Assembly (NCBI GenBank): GCA_017889745.1
Contig: JAGGAG010000004.1
Coordinates: 1 to 37,592 of the forward strand
Source of the DNA: Gemmatimonadota bacterium
Lineage (GTDB): Bacteria > Gemmatimonadota > Gemmatimonadetes > Gemmatimonadales > GWC2-71-9
DNA length: 37,592 bases
Direction of reading: 5' to 3'
The stretch's first letter is position 1. Each line of letters opens with the position of its first letter. The position numbers and the translations under genes were made by a program. Below are positions 14,829 through 21,494 of this stretch, in pieces. Under the pieces are notes generated by a model that searched no databases, had not been told where the DNA came from, and saw only the letters and a list, made by a program, of their open reading frames with translations.

Positions 14829-15893
14829 TCACGTCACCCTTTCCAGTCGCGAATTCGGCCGGTACCCCCGCCCCACCTTGGCGCAGGGCTTTCCATCGAG
14901 CAACACCACGTCGGCGGTGAAGTCGAAGCGCCCCTCGAAGAGAGACGAACCGACGCCGTAGGCATCCACCGGCACGGCGAGGCGCTCGAACTCGCGGATC
15001 TTGTCCACGGTGAACCCGCCCGACACCACGATCCGCACGTGCCCGAACCCACGCCTGTCGAGCGCGGCGCGCACGTTTTCCACCAGCCGAGGGTTGACTC
15101 CCGTCGGGCGGAAGCGGCCCATCTCCTCGAACAGGGACCGGTCCACCAGCATCTCACTGGTGTCGATCCGGACGCCGTACAAGCGATTTCCCATGGCCTC
15201 AGCCACCTCGAGCGCGGTGCGCACACAATCGTTCTCGAAATCGACCAGCGTCACCAGGCGCACCGATGGGGGCATGTATTCCGCGAACTTCCGCGTGGCG
15301 CGCACAGTGTCGCCGGCGTAGGCGGCAATGAGTGCGTGCGGTACGGTGCCGACTCCCTCGCTGCCCCACCAGCTGGCCTGCGCATCCGTCGACACGCCGA
15401 TGGCACCGGCAATGTGCGCGGCGTAGCCGTCGCCGGTCTGTACCAGCCAGTGATCGTGCCGCGCGGGGAAGAACATCACTTCCTTGGGCGCCGCCGCCTC
15501 CACCACCTGGCGGGTGTTGGTGCCCACCTTGGTGCGGCGCGCCAGCACGCCGAGGTAGAGGGTTTCCAGGTGGGCGAAGGTGTCGTACGGTCCCTCGATC
15601 AGCAGTACCGTCTCCCACGGTTCGATGGCATCGCCGTCGTACAGTGCCTGAACGCTGAGTTCGGGCCAGCGGTCAGAGCAGAGCTTGAGGATCGCAATGG
15701 CCTCGTCGATACCGCCCAGGAAGGCGTGTTGCTTGCCGAAGACCTGCATGGTGACGTGCGGCCGGTCGCCGTCGGCGAGCAGTATCTCGCGGGTACGGAC
15801 GAAGTACTTGTCGGAGTAGTACCCGGCCCGCATCCGTTCGACGGGGAGGTTGAAGATCGCAGGATCGAGCCGCGGGCGATGTGGTGCCGTCAT
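14829..15893 (-). CDS. pncB: Nicotinate phosphoribosyltransferase family protein
   Basis: This 354-residue protein belongs to the nicotinate/quinolinate phosphoribosyltransferase superfamily. Landmarks are AGYYSDKYFVRTREIL near the front, the GTNTRQVVEAA segment, the active-site region ARHDHWLVQTGDGYAAH, the GVGTVPHALIAAY loop (the GT-x-PHA signature of NAPRTase), and VSGGFTVDKIREF with DAYGVGSSLF near the end, which bind the phosphate and ribose. It should make nicotinate mononucleotide from nicotinate and PRPP. It is shorter than E. coli PncB (about 400). It lies six bases after the TPR-like gene and upstream of the nicotinamidase gene. Confidence 0.87.
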   Translation of the reverse strand: MTAPHRPRLDPAIFNLPVERMRAGYYSDKYFVRTREILLADGDRPHVTMQVFGKQHAFLGGIDEAIAILKLCSDRWPELSVQALYDGDAIEPWETVLLIEGPYDTFAHLETLYLGVLARRTKVGTNTRQVVEAAAPKEVMFFPARHDHWLVQTGDGYAAHIAGAIGVSTDAQASWWGSEGVGTVPHALIAAYAGDTVRATRKFAEYMPPSVRLVTLVDFENDCVRTALEVAEAMGNRLYGVRIDTSEMLVDRSLFEEMGRFRPTGVNPRLVENVRAALDRRGFGHVRIVVSGGFTVDKIREFERLAVPVDAYGVGSSLFEGRFDFTADVVLLDGKPCAKVGRGYRPNSRLERVT

Positions 15894-15899
15894 GCGACC

Positions 15900-16556
15900 T
15901 CAGGTTGTGGGCGAGTCGCCGAACTGGATCCGCTTCCGCGCCTTCAGCATCCGGCTCAAGGTGGCGCCGCGGCGCGTGCCCGCATACAGCTCCACGAGCC
16001 GGCTCAGCTCCGCCATGGCGCGTCCAGGTTCTGCGAGCTGGTGCTCATAGAGGTTCATGAGGGCCAACCCGACGCGAAGGTCCTCGTCCCGTGAAAGAGG
16101 GCCGCCGGTGCGGAGCCCGGTCAACTCGAGCGCCGCGCCCGCGGGGTTGCCCATCGGTCCGGCGAAGAGCGCGGCCCGGCGCATAGTGGCCGCGACCCGC
16201 TCACGCGGCTCCTCGGCCCGCTGTCGGTACTCCTCGGCGGCGAGCGCGTAGTGTCCGCCGGCCACCAGCGCCTCGATGCTGGAGTAGTCCGGGCTCCGGC
16301 GCACCCCGAATCCCTGCAGCGCCCGGGAGGCACCCTCGATGAGCGGGGTCAGCAGGCCATCCACCACTCCCACGGTGAAGCCGTACACGCCCCACAGGCC
16401 GAGCACGAGCTTGAGGAACCGGGTGTCGTCCGCGGCCAGCCAGAACGCGACCGCCACGATGGTGCCGAACGCCAGGAGGAAGCCGGCAGCCAGGCGGACC
16501 AGCACCAGCGGGTCCTCGAGGGAGACCCGCATCCGGTCGAGCGTGCGTTCCAGCAT
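15900..16556 (-). CDS. Membrane protein with helical repeat (TPR-like) C-terminal part
   Basis: This 218-residue protein has two hydrophobic helices near the N-terminus (about residues 17-40, LVRLAAGFLLAFGTIVAVAFWLA, and 47-68). A helical part follows with TPR-like character (SSIEALVAGGHYALAAEEYRQRA and DLRVGLALMNLYEHQLAEPGRAMAELSRLVELY). Similar proteins occur in Gemmatimonadota-type genomes without an assigned function. The ATG at 16556 is preferred; a TTG at 16571 in the same frame is the alternative. It is the first gene of the minus-strand unit that continues into pncB and pncA with a 6-bp gap. Confidence 0.75.
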   Translation of the reverse strand: MLERTLDRMRVSLEDPLVLVRLAAGFLLAFGTIVAVAFWLAADDTRFLKLVLGLWGVYGFTVGVVDGLLTPLIEGASRALQGFGVRRSPDYSSIEALVAGGHYALAAEEYRQRAEEPRERVAATMRRAALFAGPMGNPAGAALELTGLRTGGPLSRDEDLRVGLALMNLYEHQLAEPGRAMAELSRLVELYAGTRRGATLSRMLKARKRIQFGDSPTT

Positions 16557-16609
16557 GGGAGGAGGTGTCAAGCGACCGAACTTAAGACGCGCAGGAAGAC
16601 GGCGGCAAG

Positions 16610-16638
16610 TTGACAGGGCGTGGCGTGCTCCCTAAATC
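16610..16638 (+). promoter_or_regulatory. Sigma-70-type promoter of the glycosylasparaginase-like gene
   Basis: TTGACA (16610-16615), a spacer of exactly 17 bases, and TAAATC (16633-16638). This is the best promoter match in the window. Transcription would begin near 16645, which excludes any start codon upstream of that and supports the GTG at 16685. Confidence 0.7.
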
Positions 16639-16684
16639 CCGTGGTCGCCAGCCGCATTCTCTTCCCGAATCAGGACTGTTCCGC

Positions 16685-17734
16685 GTGACCGATCGCCCCG
16701 ACCGACGTTCGTTCCTCGGTTCTGCCGGCAGCCTGGCCGCCGTGCTCGCCCTGCCCCGGGTGCGAGAGGTGGCCGCCATGCAGGCACCCGCCATCCGGCG
16801 TGCCCCCCCGGCCCAGCCGGCGGCCATCAGCTCGGCCAACAGCCTGGCTCCGGTAACGCGCACTGCCGAACTGGTGCTGCAGGGCACGGACACCCTCGAC
16901 GCGGCCGTGGAAGGGGTGAAGATCCAGGAACTCGACCCGAAGGACGACTCGGTGGGATACGGCGGGCTGCCCAACGCCGATGGCGTGGTGCAACTCGATT
17001 GTTCGTGCATGCACGGCCCGACCAGGCGGGCGGGGGCAGTTGGTGCACTGGAGGGGATCAAGACGCCGAGCGAGGTGGCGCGACTGGTGTTGAAGTACAC
17101 CAACCACATCCTGCTGGTGGGCGAGGGCGCCAGGCGATTCGCGCTGTCGTACGGCTTCAAGGAGGAGGACCTGCTCACCCCGGAGTCACGGCAGAAGTGG
17201 CTGGTATGGCGGGCCAACCGCGGGCCGGATGACGACTGGCTGCAGGTGCCCGACAAGGAGCCGATGGTGGTGCGCCCCACCGGTACCATCAACCTCAACG
17301 TGGTGAGCCCGTCAGGCGACATTTCGTCGATCACCACCACGAGCGGGCTGGCGTGGAAGCTCCCCGGTCGGGTGGGTGATTCCGCGATCGCAGGCGCCGG
17401 CCAGTACACCGACAACGAGATAGGCGCCGCCGGCTCCACTGGTCGGGGAGAGTCGAACATCATGGTGTGCGGCGGATTCCTCACGGTGGAGGCGATGCGG
17501 CGCGGGCTCAAGCCGACCGACGCCTGCCTCGAGACACTGCGCCGGGCCGTGGCCATGTCGCCGGCCCGGCTGGTGGACGAGAAGGGTCGCCCGAAGTTCG
17601 GCCTGACTTTCTACGCGGTAAACAAGCGGGGTGAATTCGGCGCGGCGTCCATGTTTCCGGGCAGGTACGCGGTGCACGACGGCAAGGACGCGCGCTTCGT
17701 GGATACCGCGTACCTGTACGAGAGGACCAAGTGA
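16685..17734 (+). CDS. Glycosylasparaginase-like Ntn hydrolase, Tat-exported
   Basis: This 349-residue protein begins with a twin-arginine type signal (DRRSFLGSAGSLAAVLAL). The rest matches N4-(beta-N-acetylglucosaminyl)-L-asparaginase, which cleaves the Asn-GlcNAc bond of glycopeptides or related asparagine derivatives. The expected nucleophile is T201 in RPTGTINLNVV, freed by self-cleavage; the substrate-binding stretches GRVGDSAIAGAGQYTDN and GSTGRGE are intact. The residue before the nucleophile is Gly, while the human enzyme has Asp (DTIG). The GTG at 16685 is chosen because it lies after the promoter and right before the RR motif. Its stop overlaps the start of the Omp85-type gene by four bases. 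Confidence 0.85.
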   Translation: MTDRPDRRSFLGSAGSLAAVLALPRVREVAAMQAPAIRRAPPAQPAAISSANSLAPVTRTAELVLQGTDTLDAAVEGVKIQELDPKDDSVGYGGLPNADGVVQLDCSCMHGPTRRAGAVGALEGIKTPSEVARLVLKYTNHILLVGEGARRFALSYGFKEEDLLTPESRQKWLVWRANRGPDDDWLQVPDKEPMVVRPTGTINLNVVSPSGDISSITTTSGLAWKLPGRVGDSAIAGAGQYTDNEIGAAGSTGRGESNIMVCGGFLTVEAMRRGLKPTDACLETLRRAVAMSPARLVDEKGRPKFGLTFYAVNKRGEFGAASMFPGRYAVHDGKDARFVDTAYLYERTK

Positions 17735-18930
17735 GGCGGCATGCGGCAGGAGGCGGTCGGCAGTCAGCAGTCGGTCGACAGGCAGCAGGCTGGTTGGTGC
17801 TGGTCGCGGGAGTGCTGCTTGGTGCGAGTCCGGTCCACGCGCAGGGGATCTCCGCCAGGAAGACCTACCCGGGGCAATGGCTCACGAGTTACTACCCGTT
17901 TGTCGCCACGCTGCCCAACAACGGTCCGAGCTTCGAACTGCGGGCCCAGCACTGGCAGATGGCTCCCTACGAGTCGCGCGTCACCGCCGGGATCCTCTTC
18001 AGCGGACGCGCGGCGTGGGCGCCGTGGGGTGGCAGCTGGCTGGTGGACGTCGGCATGAACGCGCCGCTGTTGAGCCCGGGATGGCGGCTCATGGCCGACA
18101 TCCGCGCCGGCACCGAGACGCGCTACGGATACTACGGGCTGGGCAATACCACCGGTATCGATCCCGACGCCACCAGGGACACCGAGCCGTACCTCTACCG
18201 GGTGGAGCGTGGACTGTACGCCGCCACGGTGGACCTGACCCGCAGGATCGTGGGGCCCCTCGGCGTCTCCGTGATGCTCAACGGCGCCATCGCCGACTAC
18301 ACGTCACTCTCGCCGTCCTCACTGTTCGAGCTGGGATTCGGGCCGGAACTCAAGCAGACCGAGGGCTCGGTAACGGGCGCGCTGGTATTCGACCTGCGCG
18401 ACAACGAGTACGACACGCGGAAAGGGCTGGTGGTGGAGGCCGGTGGGCAATACGGCGGCTCGGAGCGGAACTACTCACGCTGGTACGGCATCGCACGGGG
18501 GTGGTTCCCGGCCACAAAGAGCACCGTGCTCGCCGCTCGCGTGTTTGCCACCAACATCGGCGGCACGCCGACCCTGCTCTCACAGGAAGTGGTGCCGGGC
18601 TGGGAGTCACCCTATGCCACGCTCGGCGGTGAGGACTCGCACCGGGCGCTTCCCTACGGCCGCCTTACGGGATCGGGACTGATCGGCACCAACGTCGAGG
18701 TCCGGCAGGACATCATCGCAAAGGGTGAATACGGCGCGCTCGGCATCGTGCTGTTCATGGACGCGGGCCGCTCGTTCCTGAATGACTTCCAGGTGACGCT
18801 CGACGACTGGACGGTGGGTGGCGGCGGCGGGCTCGTTCTGCGGATCCTGCGGGGCAACGTGTTCATCCTGACCTACGGCATCTCGAAGAACGAGAGCCAC
18901 GTGGGGTTCAGGACGGGATGGATGTTCTGA
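17731..18930 (+). CDS. Omp85/BamA-type outer-membrane barrel protein without POTRA domains
   Basis: This 399-residue protein has a signal peptide (hydrophobic core WLVLVAGVLLGASPVHAQG) and then a barrel resembling the surface antigen D15/BamA C-terminal domain: GALVFDLRDNEYDTRKGLVVEAG, GIARGWFP, LPYGRLTGSGLIGTNVEVR (the GxR-like loop region) and a C-terminal strand ending in GWMF with a terminal Phe. No POTRA repeats are present. The GTG start overlaps the stop of the upstream hydrolase (GTGA). The first 19 residues, including GGGRQSAVGRQAAG, are encoded by a heptanucleotide repeat, so the signal peptide n-region is unusually long and repeat-derived. A later GTG before LVAGVLLG would remove it. 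Confidence 0.83.
   Translation: MRRHAAGGGRQSAVGRQAAGWLVLVAGVLLGASPVHAQGISARKTYPGQWLTSYYPFVATLPNNGPSFELRAQHWQMAPYESRVTAGILFSGRAAWAPWGGSWLVDVGMNAPLLSPGWRLMADIRAGTETRYGYYGLGNTTGIDPDATRDTEPYLYRVERGLYAATVDLTRRIVGPLGVSVMLNGAIADYTSLSPSSLFELGFGPELKQTEGSVTGALVFDLRDNEYDTRKGLVVEAGGQYGGSERNYSRWYGIARGWFPATKSTVLAARVFATNIGGTPTLLSQEVVPGWESPYATLGGEDSHRALPYGRLTGSGLIGTNVEVRQDIIAKGEYGALGIVLFMDAGRSFLNDFQVTLDDWTVGGGGGLVLRILRGNVFILTYGISKNESHVGFRTGWMF
17737..17789. repeat. Heptanucleotide tandem repeat, locus D (coding)
   Basis: Seven degenerate period-7 units: CGGCATG, CGGCAGG, AGGCGGT, CGGCAGT, CAGCAGT, CGGTCGA, CAGGCAG, then CAGG. They are read in frame as the first part of the Omp85-type protein. Words such as GGTCGAC and GGCAGGCAG also occur, inverted, at locus C. 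Confidence 0.7.
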
Positions 18931-18934
18931 ACTG

Positions 18935-19008
18935 GGGTGAACGGCAAAGGGTAAACGGTGAACGGAACGGTTGTTCCCGTTTAACCGTTCACCGTTTGCC
19001 GTTTACAC
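18935..19008. repeat. Heptanucleotide repeats forming a long inverted repeat, locus B
   Basis: The left arm has units GGGTGAA, CGGCAAA, GGGTAAA, CGGTGAA (18935-18962). The right arm has the complement units TTCACCG, TTTGCCG, TTTACAC (18988-19008). AAACGGTGAACGG (18953-18965) pairs perfectly with 18985-18997, and AACGG (18966-18970) pairs with 18977-18981 inside it. The hairpin lies between two convergent genes and probably acts as a two-way terminator. The right arm encodes the end and TGA stop of the thioredoxin-like gene. Confidence 0.8.
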
Positions 19009-19549
19009 TGTTCAACACCTCTCTCACCGTCGTCTCACCCCTGTCCCTCGCGTACCACTTCCGCTGTTCCCTGAGTCTTTCGACCTTCGGCAGCACGTCC
19101 TTGTTGGCCATGACCCACGCTTGAAGCTCGGACGGGCGCGGGCCCCAGCGACCGACCTCCGCGAAGTTCTCGTCGAGGACCAGCACGACGGGAATCGCGC
19201 GCGCGCCGTGGGTGAGGTAGCGGTCCATGATCGCGGGGTTCGCGTCGCGGAGAATGACGCGCAGGTCCACGCCCGGCACCGACTCAGCGACGCGCGCGAG
19301 GAACGGGATGGTATTGGAGGTGTCCATGCACCAGTCCTCGGTGATGGCGAGGAGGTGCAACCGGCGACCACCGACCAGGTCCACGGCCCACTCGGGCGAC
19401 CGCGCGTGGCGATAGATACCCTCCCAGAGCGCGCGATGCTCTGGCCGGGCCTGTGCCACGAACTGCTCGAAGGTGAGCGCGCCCTCCCAGATCCCCTCGA
19501 AGTCGAGCGGGCCCGCCCCGGTTACGACGTCCTGCACACTGCTCTCCAT
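18989..19549 (-). CDS. Thioredoxin-fold protein with a single active-site cysteine
   Basis: This 186-residue protein matches the thioredoxin family in fold: strand LHLLAIT followed by the active-site region EDWCMDTSNTIPFL, and a cis-proline strand ARAIPVVLVLDENF. The motif is C74-M-D-T77, so the resolving cysteine of CxxC is replaced by threonine. Related cytosolic thioredoxin-like proteins with WC-x-D-S/T are common; the reaction is unknown, possibly monothiol. There is no signal peptide. AGGAG lies about 12 bases before the ATG. It follows the saccharopine-dehydrogenase-like gene by five bases. Its last residues (SVNGKR) and stop come from the heptamer repeat. Confidence 0.85.
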   Translation of the reverse strand: MESSVQDVVTGAGPLDFEGIWEGALTFEQFVAQARPEHRALWEGIYRHARSPEWAVDLVGGRRLHLLAITEDWCMDTSNTIPFLARVAESVPGVDLRVILRDANPAIMDRYLTHGARAIPVVLVLDENFAEVGRWGPRPSELQAWVMANKDVLPKVERLREQRKWYARDRGETTVREVLNSVNGKR

Positions 19550-19554
19550 GGCAC

Positions 19555-20697
19555 TTACAACTCCTGAATGACCACGCCACGCGCCGCGAGCCCGGCCACG
19601 TAGTCAGCAAACGGAATGGCTTCGTCGGGGGTGTGCACGCCCTTGAGCGTCACCCGCCCGTCGGCCTGCATCTGCCCCGTGAGTGACAGCGAGTAAGCCG
19701 TCGCCCGCATCATAGCCGAGATACCATGAACTGCGTCGTAATAATCGATGAGGCGGAACGTAACTTCGGACTTCTTGCCGTCCTTGATACCCGACACCTT
19801 CACCAGGAGTGCCACGAGGTCCTGGCCCTCAGGCTTGTGCAGCTTGGGATGCACCGCCGCGATGAACACGTCCCGGGGCACCACCTGCTGACCCTTCACG
19901 GTAATGGGAGAATTGTTGAGCAGGCCCAGTTCCCGGATAGGGCGCATGACGGCGACGTGGCCGGGATAGCGGAGGGTCTTGTACTCCATGATCTCCACCT
20001 GCCCCTCGTACTTGAACGGCAGGGTGCTGATGCCGCCCGCAGTGTGAAACGCTTCCAGCGGGCCCACCGGCGAGGGGAACTCGATCGTTTCCATCTCGCT
20101 CAACGCGTCCACCTGCGCGGGCTTGCCACCGCGCAGCACCCAGGAGGGCGTGGTGTAGTAGTCGAGCGCGCCCTCGAGCGAGTAGACGATCTGGTAGTTG
20201 AGCGGGGGCTCCGGGTGCTGCGGCAGTCCGCCGACGTAGATCTTGACCCGCTCCGTCTTGTCCAGCCGCCGAATGCCCTCGGCGGCCAGGATGGCGACCA
20301 TGCCCGGTGCCAGGCCGCAGTCGGGGATGATCGAGAGGCCCTTCGCCAATGCCGCGCCATCGAGCTTCTTCTGCTCGAAGACGATCTCGGTGTTGCCGCC
20401 CAGGTCGCTGAAGTGGCAGCCACACTCCACGGCGAGCGCTGCCATGGGGCCGTTGAAGTAGTACGGCAGGGCGCTCATGACGGCATCGTGGCCGGTCATG
20501 ACCTGGCGCACTGCGGCGTGGTCGGAGACATCGAGTTGCTGCAGGACGAGCCTCTCGCTGCGCGCGCGTTCGAGGAACGGCGGGAGCCGATCGATCTTCA
20601 GGTCGGCGAGGGTTACGCGGCTGACGCCTTTGCTGTAAAGGAGATCGTATGCGCACGCCGATCCCTGCAATCCCGCCCCGAGCACGAGCATCTTCAT
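19555..20697 (-). CDS. Saccharopine dehydrogenase family oxidoreductase
   Basis: This 380-residue protein has an N-terminal Rossmann fold with the dinucleotide motif G7-A-G-L-Q-G12 and an acidic residue after strand 2 (LADLKIDRL). The central DAVMSALPYYFNGPMA and CHFSDLGGNTEIV segments, and PDCGLAPGMVAILAAEG, are typical of the saccharopine dehydrogenase C-terminal/lysine 6-dehydrogenase-like group. It should be an NAD(P)-dependent oxidoreductase on an amino-acid-type substrate; which one is not clear. It is the first gene of a two-gene unit with the thioredoxin-like gene, and divergent from the TetR regulator, which makes it a likely target of that regulator. Confidence 0.88.
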   Translation of the reverse strand: MKMLVLGAGLQGSACAYDLLYSKGVSRVTLADLKIDRLPPFLERARSERLVLQQLDVSDHAAVRQVMTGHDAVMSALPYYFNGPMAALAVECGCHFSDLGGNTEIVFEQKKLDGAALAKGLSIIPDCGLAPGMVAILAAEGIRRLDKTERVKIYVGGLPQHPEPPLNYQIVYSLEGALDYYTTPSWVLRGGKPAQVDALSEMETIEFPSPVGPLEAFHTAGGISTLPFKYEGQVEIMEYKTLRYPGHVAVMRPIRELGLLNNSPITVKGQQVVPRDVFIAAVHPKLHKPEGQDLVALLVKVSGIKDGKKSEVTFRLIDYYDAVHGISAMMRATAYSLSLTGQMQADGRVTLKGVHTPDEAIPFADYVAGLAARGVVIQEL

Positions 20698-20755
20698 TCG
20701 GTACCCAGCCTATGCATAAGGTCCTGAAATAGCTGCACTTACAGAAGCCCCGGAA

Positions 20756-20795
20756 GATAGCCGGGAGGGCGGCTTGCCTCAACACCACGGCTATC
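20756..20795. promoter_or_regulatory. Inverted repeat in the divergent promoter region, possible TetR operator
   Basis: GATAGCCG (20756-20763) and CGGCTATC (20788-20795) are perfect inverted copies, 32 bp apart centre to centre, or about three helical turns. The site lies between the saccharopine-dehydrogenase-like gene and tetR. Operator function is inference. Confidence 0.4.
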
Positions 20796-20825
20796 GGTGA
20801 GTGAGGGCTCAGCCTCGGACCGCGT

Positions 20826-20831
20826 TACATT
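20826..20831 (+). promoter_or_regulatory. Candidate leaderless -10 element for the TetR gene
   Basis: TACATT lies 6 nt before the ATG at 20838 with no Shine-Dalgarno between. No clear -35 box. Confidence 0.35.
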
Positions 20832-20837
20832 ACCAGC

Positions 20838-21479
20838 ATGAACGCCCCCACCACCCCACCACGCAAACGCGACGGCGAGGCCACACGCCAGCGGCTGCTG
20901 CGGGCGGCACTCGACCTGTATACGACGGTTGGATTCCGGGGCACGACGACCCCGGCAATCGCCTCACGGGCGGGCGTGGCGGAGGGGACGATCTACCGGC
21001 ACTTCACCAGCAAGGAGCACCTGCTCAACGAGGTGTACCGGAGCGCGCAGAAATGGGCGACCGGGCTCCTCAAGGAGATCGAGGAGCAGGAGAAGGCCGC
21101 TCGCGCCTCGGAACGGCTGCAGCGGGTAGCTCGACGGTTCCTCGAGGCGGCGGAGCGGGATCCCGCGGCGCTCCGGATGCTGCTCTACAATCCGGCCGAG
21201 AAGAGCCTGGACGACAAGAGCCGCGAGGCGGCCCGCGAGTTCCGGGATGGGCTGCAGCAGATGGTGGCGAGTGGAAAGTCGGATGGACTGGTGCGGCCAG
21301 GGCCGGCCGATCTCTGGGCATCGGCGTGGCTCTCGCTCATTGCGCTTGCTGCCGAAAAGGTGGCGAGCCGGGAATGGCCGCCGGACCACCCGCACCTGCA
21401 GCTGCTCATCGACTCCGCCTGGGATGCCGTCTCGGCCAAGCCGATCGCTCCGGACACGGCGGCGGTACCCTCAGCGTAG
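20838..21479 (+). CDS. TetR-family transcriptional regulator
   Basis: This 213-residue protein has a typical TetR N-terminal DNA-binding domain: RQRLLRAALDLYTTVGFRGTTTPAIASRAGVAEGTIYRHFTSKEHLLNEVY (about residues 17-67), with the recognition helix in AEGTIYRHF. The C-terminal helical part binds an unknown ligand. It is divergent from the saccharopine-dehydrogenase-like/thioredoxin-like pair, the common arrangement for a TetR repressor and its target. Its stop codon forms part of a hairpin shared with the convergent gene. Confidence 0.93.
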   Translation: MNAPTTPPRKRDGEATRQRLLRAALDLYTTVGFRGTTTPAIASRAGVAEGTIYRHFTSKEHLLNEVYRSAQKWATGLLKEIEEQEKAARASERLQRVARRFLEAAERDPAALRMLLYNPAEKSLDDKSREAAREFRDGLQQMVASGKSDGLVRPGPADLWASAWLSLIALAAEKVASREWPPDHPHLQLLIDSAWDAVSAKPIAPDTAAVPSA

Positions 21480-21494
21480 GCCGCAACGGGCCTA
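21477..21494. terminator. Short hairpin containing both convergent stop codons
   Basis: TAGGCC (21477-21482) pairs with GGCCTA (21489-21494) around a 6-nt GCAACG loop. The left arm holds the TAG of tetR and the right arm the TAG of the convergent lipoprotein gene. No T run is present, so it may only block or slow readthrough. Confidence 0.45.

Noticed and set aside
16610..16684. Longer N-terminus for the glycosylasparaginase-like gene starting at TTG 16610.
   Set aside because: That TTG is part of the -35 box of the best promoter in the window, so it would not be transcribed.
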